Shown here: positions 29,133 to 37,349 of the stretch, in pieces
Position numbering within the stretch: the stretch's first letter is position 1
How the letters are laid out: each line of letters begins with the position of its first letter
DNA from: Yersinia artesiana
Lineage (GTDB): Bacteria > Pseudomonadota > Gammaproteobacteria > Enterobacterales > Enterobacteriaceae
Direction of reading: 5' to 3'
NCBI RefSeq assembly: GCF_902726545.1
Contig: NZ_CACVAD010000014.1
Coordinates: forward strand, 34,696 to 98,695
DNA length: 64,000 nucleotides
The notes under the pieces: generated by a model
Told to the model about the DNA's origin: nothing
The model's database searches: none
What the model saw: only the letters and a program-made list of their open reading frames with translations
Made by a program: the position numbers and the translations under genes

Positions 29133-30281
29133 TTACAGCTTGGCCGGCATATCACTGGCATGCTTTTGTACATATTGTGTCATCACGCGTAACTGTTCCT
29201 GAGTCAGGGAGGTGCGTGGTGCCATGCCTTTGATTACCCCAATCCATTGGTTCGCATTGAAGCGGTCGAGCGCAGTTAAACCGTGGCAGCCGGTGCAGTT
29301 AGCCGACATCATATCAGCGGCATAGCGCCAGATTTTCTGTTGATCATCAACCAGTTGTTTCTTCGGTAACCACACCTGAAGCGCAACCTGATGCCAGACC
29401 AAATTAGTTTCCGGATCAGTTTGGGTATTTAATGTTTTCAGCGCTTTTTGCGCATCTTCGCCCAATAACACACTCAAAATGCGTTTCCCTTGAGCGGCAT
29501 AGAACACTTCTGCCACGCCATCTTGCTGCCAGCCTTTCACATCCACCAACACCTGGTCACCTTGCTGTTTCACCACTTCAACTTCAGTCGATGGCATCAG
29601 GTTACCGGCATTATGGCTGTCACCTGCATTCATAAAGAACGGCTCAGTGGCGATGGTATACAAGGTGGTGGCGGTTGCTGGTGTTTGTGCTGCAGCGGTG
29701 GCCAATTCGGCGGCACCGGCCTGAGTCACTTCACTCATGTCGGGCAGGATATGGGCCACACCTTTATGGCAATCAATACAGGTTTCACCCTTGTTGATGG
29801 CGACAGGGTGCTGAATTCGTGCTTCAGCACTTTGCCCGGTGATATCCATTGCATCAAAGCTGTGGCACGAGCGGCAGGTTGCTGAGTCGTTTTCTTTCAG
29901 CGTTTTCCACACCGATTGGGCCATAGCGAGTTTATGGGCTTCATATTTCTCTGGCGTATTGATGGTGCCAACCATTTCACCGTAGATATCTTTCACTGCG
30001 CGGATTTTGGTCCACAGATAATCCAGCGGCTCATGAGGCACGTGGCAGTCAGCGCATTCAGCGCGGATACCTTTGGTGTTTTGGAAGTGGACGCTACCTT
30101 GATATTCAGCCAGTGGCTGCTGCATGGTATGGCAGGAGACGCAGAACGCGGTATCACTGGTTTTATGGAAGACAGTGGCAGTTCCTGCGAGGAGTGCGGC
30201 ACCGATAATAATGCCGATCAGCAGAATCCATAACCATCCCCACCGGCGCCTTTTTACGAAGCCAGTTTGTTTGTTGCTCAT
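29133..30281 (-). CDS. torC: Pentaheme c-type cytochrome TorC/TorY (NapC/NirT family)
   Basis: This is a protein of about 382 residues with one N-terminal membrane anchor (WGWLWILLIGIIIGAALLAG). Four NapC-type hemes (CVSCH, CADCH, CRSCH, CIDCH) and a fifth C-terminal heme (CTGCH) give the pentaheme TorC/TorY layout. It takes electrons from menaquinol and passes them to the periplasmic reductase encoded next. A GTG at 30293 is also possible; neither start has a strong ribosome site. Confidence 0.85.
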   Translation of the reverse strand: MSNKQTGFVKRRRWGWLWILLIGIIIGAALLAGTATVFHKTSDTAFCVSCHTMQQPLAEYQGSVHFQNTKGIRAECADCHVPHEPLDYLWTKIRAVKDIYGEMVGTINTPEKYEAHKLAMAQSVWKTLKENDSATCRSCHSFDAMDITGQSAEARIQHPVAINKGETCIDCHKGVAHILPDMSEVTQAGAAELATAAAQTPATATTLYTIATEPFFMNAGDSHNAGNLMPSTEVEVVKQQGDQVLVDVKGWQQDGVAEVFYAAQGKRILSVLLGEDAQKALKTLNTQTDPETNLVWHQVALQVWLPKKQLVDDQQKIWRYAADMMSANCTGCHGLTALDRFNANQWIGVIKGMAPRTSLTQEQLRVMTQYVQKHASDMPAKL

Positions 30282-30533
30282 AATTGCACCCACTGTTATT
30301 TATCTAATAATTATTGGTAAAACGGACGGATCAAATGCACGACTGGATAAAATGCCAGATAATCTGCCAACAGAGCCTTATTTATCAGCGATAAGTCTTT
30401 CCCATAAAATAAGTGGGTCTATTGTAGGGCGATTTTCTGTTGATGACTAACTCTATAGGGTTATTTAGCAATATTAGTTCAAATTGCTGAATATAAATGT
30501 GATGAATGGATAAATTTTTGTGAGATAGCACAT

Positions 30534-30558
30534 ATAACCAGCTGATTTTGCTGGTTAT
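30534..30558. terminator. Inverted repeat after the NUDIX gene
   Basis: The stem ATAACCAGC / GCTGGTTAT with a 7-nt loop lies 26 bp beyond the NUDIX stop, in the spacer that also holds the torC promoter. There is no clear T-run, so termination is only suggested. No TorR box direct repeats (CTGTTCATAT type) were recognised in 30282-30583. Confidence 0.4.
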
Positions 30559-30583
30559 GTATTGGGTTATATAGCGCTATTTT

Positions 30584-31006
30584 TTAGTCGTAGGGGACGT
30601 AAAACTGCTGATTCAACCATAAATCGATAGCATGACGGCTGGCTTCAAAATGAGGTTCGGGTAATTCGCGCGGATTGCACCACAGCCATTGCTGACATTT
30701 ATCCGGTTCTTTCAGCTCAGGTTGCCCGCCGGGGTGCTGTGCCAGCAAACAAACCGAAACCGTATGTTTACCTTCTTCACGCCAGGTCGCCAGGTTATTG
30801 CACAAACCAATAACTTTCATCTCATTGATATCTAATCCTGTTTCTTCAAATATCTCCCGTTGTGCCGCTTGTTCAAAAGCTTCGCCGGCCTCCATGTGAC
30901 CACCAGGAATTGACCAGTAAGGCGCATGCTGACTGCTGCGTTTGCCGAACAGTACCTCACCTTGTTGATTGACAATAATAACGCCAACACCAACAACAAC
31001 AGACAT
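30584..31006 (-). CDS. NUDIX hydrolase (NUDT15/MutT-like)
   Basis: This is a 140-residue single NUDIX domain. The NUDIX box is complete: GGHMEAGE, then REIFEETGLD (G-x5-E-x7-REUxEE-x-GU), at about 35-57. The family hydrolyses nucleoside diphosphates linked to another group, often nucleotide triphosphates; the substrate here cannot be read from sequence. AAGGAG supports the start. The gene is divergent from fruB. Confidence 0.85.
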   Translation of the reverse strand: MSVVVGVGVIIVNQQGEVLFGKRSSQHAPYWSIPGGHMEAGEAFEQAAQREIFEETGLDINEMKVIGLCNNLATWREEGKHTVSVCLLAQHPGGQPELKEPDKCQQWLWCNPRELPEPHFEASRHAIDLWLNQQFYVPYD

Positions 31007-31166
31007 CGTTTAGCTCCTTTGATATGACTATCAGCAACTGTCAGCAAAGGGGGGGATTTTGCGGCTGACAGAAACCCGTTAAAGACGAAAATGTGCGGAG
31101 TGTCAAAAATCCATTAAGAATAAAAGCAGAAAACTTGCATATATTCTGAGTCGGAAACACACTCCT

Positions 31167-31178
31167 TGAAACGTTTCA
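31167..31178. promoter_or_regulatory. Cra (FruR) operator 1 of fruBKA
   Basis: TGAAACGTTTCA is a perfect palindrome matching the Cra consensus (TGAAWCGNTTNA type). It lies about 90 bp upstream of fruB. Cra represses fruBKA until fructose-1-phosphate (or fructose-1,6-bisphosphate) releases it. Confidence 0.85.
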
Positions 31179-31232
31179 GCGTTATCTCGTCACCAGATGA
31201 TAAAGGGTAACGCTCCTTTTTCGCATTAAAGC

Positions 31233-31244
31233 TGAAACGATTCA
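31233..31244. promoter_or_regulatory. Cra (FruR) operator 2 of fruBKA
   Basis: TGAAACGATTCA (preceded by GC as in GCTGAAACGATTCA) is a second Cra site, 66 bp from the first and 23 bp before the fruB ATG. Two Cra sites in front of fruB is the arrangement known in E. coli. Confidence 0.82.
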
Positions 31245-31267
31245 ATTTCAGCAAGAGAGGAGACATA

Positions 31268-32401
31268 ATGTTCCAATTATCGACGAAAGATATCCATCTG
31301 GCTGCACAAGCAGACAGCAAAAACGAGGCCATCACCCAGGTGGCGGCTGCTCTGACTCAAGCTGGCAATGTGGCTGCTGGCTATCTTGATGGGATGCTAG
31401 CCCGCGAGCAGCAAACCTCGACCTATTTGGGGAATGGTATCGCCATTCCACATGGTACCACTGATACCCGCGACCTGGTGCTGAACACTGGCGTTCAGGT
31501 TTTCCAATTCCCGCAGGGTATTGCCTGGGGCGAAGATCAAATCGCCTATATTGTTATCGGTATTGCAGCACGTTCCGATGAACATCTGGCATTATTGCGC
31601 CAACTGACACACGTATTAAGTGACGATGCGGTTGCCGCGCAGCTAGCTAAAACCACCTCAGCTGAAGAACTGCGCAGCTTGCTGATGGGGGAGAAAAAAA
31701 CCGCTGAATTCCATTTTGACACTTCACTCATCGCCCTCGATGTGGCGGCTGACAATTTGATCACGCTGCAAGCGCTGAATGCGGGTCGTTTACAGCAAAT
31801 CGGGGCTGTTGATGCGCACTTTGTTAGTGATGTGATTACTCGTGAGCCGCTGAATCTGGGGCAGGGGATCTGGCTGAGTGACAGCACCGCAGGTAATTTG
31901 GTCAGTGCTGCAACCGTCAGCCGCCCGGCAACAGCGTTTGAACATAACGGGGAGAAAGTTGCCCTATTGCTGACATTATCTGTAGCTGATGATCAGCCGC
32001 TCTCGGTGCTGAACTACCTTAGTGACTTGCTGCTGGCGAAAAAAGCTGACCTATTGCTGAACGCCGATGCTGCCGCAATGCTGGCTTTGCTGACCAGTGA
32101 ATATATTGAACAAAATGAAGTATTAAGCGCTGAGTTTGTTGTTCGTAACGAACATGGGTTACATGCGCGCCCAGGGACGATTTTAGTCAATACAATCAAA
32201 CAGTTTACCAGTGAAATCACCGTAACCAATCTGGACGGTACCGGTAAACCCGCTAATGGACGTAGTTTAATGAAAGTTGTGGCTCTAGGGGTTAAAAAAG
32301 GGAATCGTCTGCGCTTTACCGCCAGCGGTGAAGATGCACAAGCTGCGCTGGATGCCATTGGTGAAGCTATCGCCGCCGGTCTGGGCGAGGGGGCAGCATG
32401 A
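31268..32401 (+). CDS. fruB: Fructose PTS diphosphoryl transfer protein FruB (EIIA-M-FPr)
   Basis: This is a 377-residue, three-part protein. The EIIA-Fru domain has phosphorylated H62 (GIAIPHGT). A central linker/M domain follows, then a C-terminal HPr-like FPr domain with phosphorylated H299 (HGLHARPG). It carries phosphate from enzyme I to FruA. AGAGGAG precedes the ATG. It overlaps fruK by 4 bp (ATGA). It appears intact, with active-site numbering the same as E. coli. Confidence 0.96.
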   Translation: MFQLSTKDIHLAAQADSKNEAITQVAAALTQAGNVAAGYLDGMLAREQQTSTYLGNGIAIPHGTTDTRDLVLNTGVQVFQFPQGIAWGEDQIAYIVIGIAARSDEHLALLRQLTHVLSDDAVAAQLAKTTSAEELRSLLMGEKKTAEFHFDTSLIALDVAADNLITLQALNAGRLQQIGAVDAHFVSDVITREPLNLGQGIWLSDSTAGNLVSAATVSRPATAFEHNGEKVALLLTLSVADDQPLSVLNYLSDLLLAKKADLLLNADAAAMLALLTSEYIEQNEVLSAEFVVRNEHGLHARPGTILVNTIKQFTSEITVTNLDGTGKPANGRSLMKVVALGVKKGNRLRFTASGEDAQAALDAIGEAIAAGLGEGAA

Positions 32402-33336
32402 GCAGAAGAGTTGCAACCATCACATTGAACCCGGCTTATGATCTGGTGGGTTTTTGCCCGGAGATTGAACGCGGTGAAGTGAATCTGGTAAAAACCGCCG
32501 GCCTGCATGCAGCAGGCAAAGGGATCAATGTTGCCAAAGTACTGAAAGATTTGGGCATTGATGTCACGGTCGGTGGTTTCCTCGGCAAAGATAACCAGGA
32601 CGGCTTCCAGCTGTTATTCAGCGAATTGGGTATCGCTAACCGTTTTCAGGTGGTGCCGGGGCGTACCCGTATTAATGTCAAATTGACCGAAAAAGATGGC
32701 GAAGTCACTGACTTTAACTTCTCCGGTTTTGAAGTCACCAAACCGGATTGGGATCGTTTTGTAAACGACTCCTTGAGCTGGTTGGGGCAGTTCGACATGG
32801 TTGCGGTCAGTGGCAGCTTGCCTGCGGGGGTGAATCCTGATGACTTTACCGACTGGATGAAACGCCTGCGCTCCCAGTGCCCGTGCATTATTTTCGACAG
32901 CAGCCGTGAAGCTTTGGTTGCAGGTCTGAAAGCCTCACCGTGGTTGGTAAAACCCAATCGTCGTGAACTGGAAATCTGGGCTGGTCGCCCGTTACCTGAA
33001 CTGAGTGATGTGGTGGAAGCCGCACACGCACTGCGTGATCAGGGGATTGCTCATGTGGTGATTTCTCTCGGGGCCGAAGGTGCGCTGTGGGTTAATGCCT
33101 CGGGTGCCTGGTTGGCAAAACCGCCTGCCTGTGACGTAGTTAGCACCGTCGGTGCCGGTGATTCAATGGTCGGTGGCCTGATTTATGGATTGTTAATGCG
33201 CGAGTCGAGCGAGCATACCTTGCGTCTGGCAACCGCAGTCGCTGCTTTGGCTGTCAGCCAGAGCAATGTGGGTATTACGGATCGCCCACAACTGGCAGCC
33301 ATGATGGCGAAAGTGGACCTGAAACCCTTTAATTGA
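32398..33336 (+). CDS. fruK: 1-phosphofructokinase FruK
   Basis: This is a 312-residue PfkB-family sugar kinase. The N-terminal glycine-rich region is [13 protein letters not shown], and the C-terminal signature is [16 protein letters not shown] with the catalytic aspartate in GAGD. It phosphorylates fructose-1-phosphate to fructose-1,6-bisphosphate, and so lowers the Cra inducer. It is second in the fru operon. Confidence 0.96.
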   Translation: MSRRVATITLNPAYDLVGFCPEIERGEVNLVKTAGLHAAGKGINVAKVLKDLGIDVTVGGFLGKDNQDGFQLLFSELGIANRFQVVPGRTRINVKLTEKDGEVTDFNFSGFEVTKPDWDRFVNDSLSWLGQFDMVAVSGSLPAGVNPDDFTDWMKRLRSQCPCIIFDSSREALVAGLKASPWLVKPNRRELEIWAGRPLPELSDVVEAAHALRDQGIAHVVISLGAEGALWVNASGAWLAKPPACDVVSTVGAGDSMVGGLIYGLLMRESSEHTLRLATAVAALAVSQSNVGITDRPQLAAMMAKVDLKPFN

Positions 33337-33350
33337 TCTCCGGAGGCGAA

Positions 33351-35036
33351 ATGAAAACGCTACTAATAATAGACAGTTCGCTCGGGCAGGCCAGAGGCCA
33401 CCTTGCGTCACTGATGCTGGGTGCTGCGGCGGCAAAAGCAGGACTGAGCTGGGTTGAGAATGCGGCAGATGCAGAACTGGTGATTGTGGCTGGGCAAGCA
33501 ATTCCGGCTGACAGTGCGTTAAACGGTAAAAACGTATATCGCGGTGATGTGGAAAAAGCGGTGCGTGACCCTGAAGGCTTTCTGGCCCAGGCCATCACAC
33601 AGGCCAAACCTTATCATGCGGCTACGGTGGCAGCACCGGTTACGACCTCAGCGACTGGCCCGAAACGGATTGTGGCGATTACCGCCTGTCCAACAGGTGT
33701 AGCTCACACCTTTATGGCGGCTGAAGCCATTGAAAGCGAAGCGAAAAAACGTGGCTGGTGGGTGAAGGTTGAAACGCGCGGCTCTGTCGGTGCGGGCAAT
33801 GCTATTACGCCGGAAGAAGTGGCTGCGGCCGATTTGGTGATTGTGGCGGCTGACATTGAAGTGGATTTGGATAAGTTTGCCGGCAAACCTATGTACCGCA
33901 CCACAACTGGCCTGGCGCTGAAGAAAACCGCGCAGGAGCTGGACAAAGCACTGGTGGAAGCGGAAGTTTATCAGCCAAAAACCGGCAACAGCACTGGGGT
34001 GAAGAAAGCAGAGACCGGCGGCCCATATCGCCATCTGCTGACCGGTGTCTCTTACATGCTGCCAATGGTGGTTGCGGGTGGCCTGTGTATCGCGCTCTCA
34101 TTTGTGTTTGGTATTAAAGCCTTTGAAGTGAAAGGCACACTGGCTGCGGCTTTGATGCAAATCGGTGGCGGTTCTGCCTTCGCCCTGATGGTGCCGGTAT
34201 TGGCCGGTTTTATCGCCTTCTCCATCGCTGACCGTCCGGGCCTGACGCCGGGTCTGATTGGCGGTATGTTGGCGGTGAGTACCGGTGCGGGCTTCCTTGG
34301 CGGTATCATTGCTGGCTTCCTGGCCGGTTATGTTGCCAAAGCTATCAGTACCAAACTGCGCTTGCCACAGAGTATGGAAGCGCTCAAACCGATATTGATC
34401 ATCCCGCTGGTCGCCAGCTTGATTGTCGGTTTGGTGATGATTTATGTGGTCGGTACGCCGGTGGCTAAAATCATGACGGGCCTGACTAACTGGCTGCAAT
34501 CTATGGGTACAGCGAACGCGGTACTGCTGGGTGCTATCCTCGGTGCGATGATGTGTACCGATATGGGCGGGCCAGTGAACAAAGCGGCTTACGCCTTTGG
34601 GGTGGCGCTGTTGAGTTCTTCAGTTTATGCACCGATGGCAGCCATCATGGCGGCGGGTATGGTTCCACCGCTGGCGATGGGCCTGGCAACACTGCTGGCG
34701 CGGCATAAGTTCGACAAAGGTGAGCAGGAAGGGGGCAAAGCAGCGCTGGTTCTGGGCTTGTGCTTTATCTCTGAAGGGGCAATTCCGTTTGCGGCCCGTG
34801 ACCCAATGCGTGTCTTGCCGTGCTGTATCGCGGGCGGTGCATTGACCGGTGCTCTGTCGATGGCCTTCGGCGCGCAACTGATGGCACCACATGGTGGCTT
34901 GTTCGTGCTGTTGATCCCAGGGGCCATCCATCCAGTGCTGTTATATCTGGTGGCTATTATTGCCGGTACTGTCCTGGCCGGTGGCCTGTACGCGATGTTG
35001 AAACGCCCTGATGCGGTGGTGGCAAAAGTCGCATAA
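33351..35036 (+). CDS. fruA: Fructose PTS permease FruA (EIIB'-EIIB-EIIC)
   Basis: This is a 561-residue protein. A degenerate EIIB' domain (1-100) is followed by EIIB with active C113 (ITACPTGVAHTFMAAEA), then an EIIC membrane domain with GGPVNKAAYAFG and EGAIPFAARDPMRVLP signatures. It imports fructose as fructose-1-phosphate. The frame opens 6 codons earlier, but GGAGG just before 33351 fixes the start at MKTLLIID. A strong terminator follows the operon. Confidence 0.96.
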   Translation: MKTLLIIDSSLGQARGHLASLMLGAAAAKAGLSWVENAADAELVIVAGQAIPADSALNGKNVYRGDVEKAVRDPEGFLAQAITQAKPYHAATVAAPVTTSATGPKRIVAITACPTGVAHTFMAAEAIESEAKKRGWWVKVETRGSVGAGNAITPEEVAAADLVIVAADIEVDLDKFAGKPMYRTTTGLALKKTAQELDKALVEAEVYQPKTGNSTGVKKAETGGPYRHLLTGVSYMLPMVVAGGLCIALSFVFGIKAFEVKGTLAAALMQIGGGSAFALMVPVLAGFIAFSIADRPGLTPGLIGGMLAVSTGAGFLGGIIAGFLAGYVAKAISTKLRLPQSMEALKPILIIPLVASLIVGLVMIYVVGTPVAKIMTGLTNWLQSMGTANAVLLGAILGAMMCTDMGGPVNKAAYAFGVALLSSSVYAPMAAIMAAGMVPPLAMGLATLLARHKFDKGEQEGGKAALVLGLCFISEGAIPFAARDPMRVLPCCIAGGALTGALSMAFGAQLMAPHGGLFVLLIPGAIHPVLLYLVAIIAGTVLAGGLYAMLKRPDAVVAKVA

Positions 35037-35070
35037 GTATTATTAACCACAGATAAAGATAATTAATTAG

Positions 35071-35104
35071 TGCCAGTCAGTTAACGCTGACTGGCATTTT
35101 TTAT
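35071..35104 (+). terminator. Terminator of fruBKA
   Basis: A perfect 10-bp stem TGCCAGTCAG / CTGACTGGCA with a 6-nt loop and a T6 run. It closes the fru operon and marks the backbone edge next to the fimbrial locus. Confidence 0.92.
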
Positions 35105-35300
35105 GCTTTCTATCATTATTACAATGGGTTAATAAAGCAGGGTTAGGTGCATATTGCATTATTAATGAATAATAATGATGGCGAAAAATTAAACTTTGTT
35201 TAGGTTTTGTTTAAGCTCTCTGCGTAAAATCGCGATTCGCCAATAATCATCTGGTTAGTCATTCAGTAACTGCAAGATTAAAAGTGAAAAGGAGGATGGG

Positions 35301-35966
35301 GTGGGTAGCCCTGTTGTTTTAGATAAATTAAAAAATGTGCTTATGATTAATAATGAAGCACATGCTTTATCAAAGAATGAAGTGCTGCTGCTGGAGTTTC
35401 TCTATTTACGTGCTGGTGCAGTGATTCCTCGCGATGAATTAATCAGTAGCTGCTGGCCTGATCGGGTGGTTTCTGCGGTTTCACTGCCGGTGGCGATAAA
35501 ACATATCCGTGATGTATTACGTAAAGCTACCTCAAATGAGGTCATAAAAACCCATAAAAGTGTCGGTTACAGTTTTCAGAAAGATAGTCTTGAATTGGTT
35601 ATATGCAGCCCGGTATATGAGCAACCAGCAAATAACCTGGCATTAAATCACGTTGCCGCTGATGAGAATATTGATGACAAACCTCAGCCACAACTATCGA
35701 CCAAAGTGCGGCAAAAGTCTTGCCATAATTATGTTGGCTACTTTATGGCTATCGCTGTTGTTATTGCTATGACACTTTTTATGATCGGTGAAGAAGATAT
35801 TGTTTCTTTTACTGATAGTAATACCAATAACACTATTATCACTAATGCGCCACCGGCATTAGTTCATACTGCCACGGCATTACCTAAGGTTAAAAATAGC
35901 CTGATATTTAAAGACGATTTTGGTTCAGTTATTGTTTGTAATAAATCGGAATGTAAATTGCAATGA
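35301..35966 (+). CDS. Membrane-anchored ToxR/CadC-like regulator of the Myf/Psa locus (PsaE/MyfE-like)
   Basis: This is a 221-residue protein. The N-terminal OmpR/ToxR-type winged helix (about 5-95) has RDELISSCWPDR, LPVAIKHIRDVLRK and the wing end THKSVGYSF. A linker is followed by one membrane helix (about 144-162) and a periplasmic tail with a cysteine pair (VCNKSEC, C213 and C218). Domain order, length and position before a PsaF-like gene match PsaE of Y. pestis and MyfE of Y. enterocolitica, which activate pilin transcription at low pH and 37 C. GTG start with AAGGAGG upstream. Overlaps the next gene by 4 bp. AT-rich, and probably acquired. Confidence 0.82.
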   Translation: MGSPVVLDKLKNVLMINNEAHALSKNEVLLLEFLYLRAGAVIPRDELISSCWPDRVVSAVSLPVAIKHIRDVLRKATSNEVIKTHKSVGYSFQKDSLELVICSPVYEQPANNLALNHVAADENIDDKPQPQLSTKVRQKSCHNYVGYFMAIAVVIAMTLFMIGEEDIVSFTDSNTNNTIITNAPPALVHTATALPKVKNSLIFKDDFGSVIVCNKSECKLQ

Positions 35967-36454
35967 AAATCAAAACATGGGTTCTCATCACCGTTACCTC
36001 GATTATTACCTTATTATTAATCTATAGTTACAAGCACTTATGCTATTACGCCGAAGTCAAATATGGCCCCAACACTGAACATATAGATGTCAGAGTGAGC
36101 GGGCTAAAGTTTGAGGTTCTGCACTATATTCTTGATAAAGATTCGCACTTGATTCTGTCAGAAGAGATGTCTGGTGTGAGCCTAAGAAAGCCTTGGGGGG
36201 GATTTGTATTCTTCCCCTTGCACTCATATCAATCGGCACCCAGTGGGCAACCGAAAGGATCGCTAAAGTCACTAGGATCACCTTTATCAGTTTGTATTTA
36301 TGCAGTCGATAACCAGAAAAAGAATATTGTCAGTTTCTTTCATGGGGATCGCGGGTTTATTGAAATCAATGGTGAAACTATTCACTTGTCTTCGCTATTG
36401 TTAGGCTTGCAAGGCAAACATATTCATGCGTCTTATCGTAGCCTGAGTGAATAA
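35963..36454 (+). CDS. PsaF/MyfF-like membrane partner of the regulator
   Basis: This is a 163-residue protein with one N-terminal membrane helix (WVLITVTSIITLLLIYSY) and a periplasmic domain of about 135 residues. Its size and translational coupling to the ToxR-like gene match PsaF/MyfF, which stabilise PsaE/MyfE and take part in pH sensing. No enzymatic motif is visible. Assignment rests on position and architecture more than on recognised residues. Confidence 0.75.
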   Translation: MKIKTWVLITVTSIITLLLIYSYKHLCYYAEVKYGPNTEHIDVRVSGLKFEVLHYILDKDSHLILSEEMSGVSLRKPWGGFVFFPLHSYQSAPSGQPKGSLKSLGSPLSVCIYAVDNQKKNIVSFFHGDRGFIEINGETIHLSSLLLGLQGKHIHASYRSLSE

Positions 36455-36500
36455 CAGTGTTACTTTAGCCTCTCCTTAATAATCTCCCGAATAAAAGATA

Positions 36501-36539
36501 AAAAAGCAGGATATCTCGCTAAGGTATCTTGCTTTTTTA
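36501..36539 (+). terminator. Terminator between regulator pair and pilin gene
   Basis: A 13-bp stem AAAAAGCAGGATA / TATCTTGCTTTTT with one G-T pair ends in T6. It separates the regulatory operon from the structural operon, so the pilin gene needs its own promoter in 36540-36733. Confidence 0.87.
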
Positions 36540-36693
36540 TGCGCCAGTATTTATTAAAGATTAATAATCCATTAATAATTTAATCTTTCAAAAAAACCTT
36601 GCCAGTATATTCCTCGTTGGTGATGACACCGTTTGTATTATAGATTAGGTGCCGTTACCAACATTCATTATCGTTATTCATCTTCACACATCA

Positions 36694-36720
36694 ATGTGAG
36701 GATTAATGTGAGAATGTGAG
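36694..36720 (+). promoter_or_regulatory. Triple ATGTGAG repeat in the pilin leader
   Basis: ATGTGAG occurs at 36694-36700, 36706-36712 and 36714-36720, just before the pilin ATG (36734). The last copy provides the only GAGG-like ribosome site, with long spacing. It may be a short tandem repeat affecting translation or a regulator site. Confidence 0.4.
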
Positions 36721-36733
36721 GTTGTTCTATAAA

Positions 36734-37249
36734 ATGAATATGAAAAAATTTGTTAAAAAACCACTGGCAATTGCTGTATTAATGTTGGCTAGTAGTGGTG
36801 TGGTGAATATGGTACATGCAGATTCTGTCGTACGCGGCCAAGATCTTTCTACCAGCCTCATACACCAACAAGATGTTTCTGCATCGAAGGAAATTAAAGA
36901 CGGTGATATCTTTAAAATTGAATTTACTGCTTCTCCTGATGAGATCATTGCAGGTAGGCAGGAAAAAGATGTGACAGCATTCATTTTGAAAGTATCAGAC
37001 ACAGCAGAGCATAATACTTGGAGTTTAGCTGGAACTGGCCAATCTCGCGGGGGATATATGTTTGATGGCAATGGTAATCGCGTTGAGTTGCATAGTTCAG
37101 ACTGGACATGGGATGGTACAACCAATACGTGGCATAAAGAGGACTCAGGAAGTGCTGAACTGGAAGAGCGCCTTTATGTTGCTAAAGGTGATACGCTTCA
37201 CCCCGGAAAATATACTTTCACTGGTTACGTTAGTGAACTTCTAATTTAG
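36734..37249 (+). CDS. myfA: Myf/Psa-family major fimbrial subunit (MyfA-like, divergent)
   Basis: This is a 171-residue pre-pilin. The signal peptide (1-29, MNMKKFVKKPLAIAVLML... to VHA) is nearly that of Y. enterocolitica MyfA. The mature part (about 142 residues) keeps the Psa/Myf pattern: EIIAGRQEKDVTAFILKVSD, a GGYM strand, SSDWTWDG with TNTWHKEDSG, a LYVAKGDTL segment, and a C-terminal YTFTGYVSE strand. It has no cysteine. It should form the fibre by donor-strand exchange. Compared with remembered MyfA/PsaA it is about 10 residues longer and differs in most surface loops, so it is a distinct variant. A GTG at 36716 could add 6 residues but is less likely. Confidence 0.85.
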   Translation: MNMKKFVKKPLAIAVLMLASSGVVNMVHADSVVRGQDLSTSLIHQQDVSASKEIKDGDIFKIEFTASPDEIIAGRQEKDVTAFILKVSDTAEHNTWSLAGTGQSRGGYMFDGNGNRVELHSSDWTWDGTTNTWHKEDSGSAELEERLYVAKGDTLHPGKYTFTGYVSELLI

Positions 37250-37260
37250 TGAACTTCTAA
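37230..37260 (+). repeat. 16-bp tandem duplication at the pilin stop
   Basis: TTAGTGAACTTCTAA occurs at 37230-37244 and 37246-37260. The duplication falls on the last codons of the pilin gene and supplies its TAG stop. A single-copy ancestor would read on one codon differently before a TAA. Confidence 0.8.
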
Positions 37261-37275
37261 CGTAATTAATTAAGC

Positions 37276-37316
37276 AGAGAATATGGCAGTTTATTACCGC
37301 CATATTCTCTATTTTA
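37276..37316 (+). terminator. Intra-operon terminator/attenuator between pilin and chaperone genes
   Basis: A perfect 12-bp stem AGAGAATATGGC / GCCATATTCTCT with an 11-nt loop is followed by ATTTTATT. Partial termination here would give excess pilin over chaperone and usher, and the stem could protect the pilin mRNA 3' end. Confidence 0.75.
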
Positions 37317-37349
37317 TTCCTTTATGAAAATATACTTAATGAGATGTAA

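Noticed and set aside
34052..34931. Several long antisense frames across fruA
   Set aside because: They arise from the GC-rich codon use of fruA; none has a ribosome site or known family.
36681..36700. TCACA-N6-TGTGA inverted repeat taken as a CRP site before the pilin gene
   Set aside because: The arms are in the reverse order of a CRP site (TGTGA-N6-TCACA), so it does not fit the motif.
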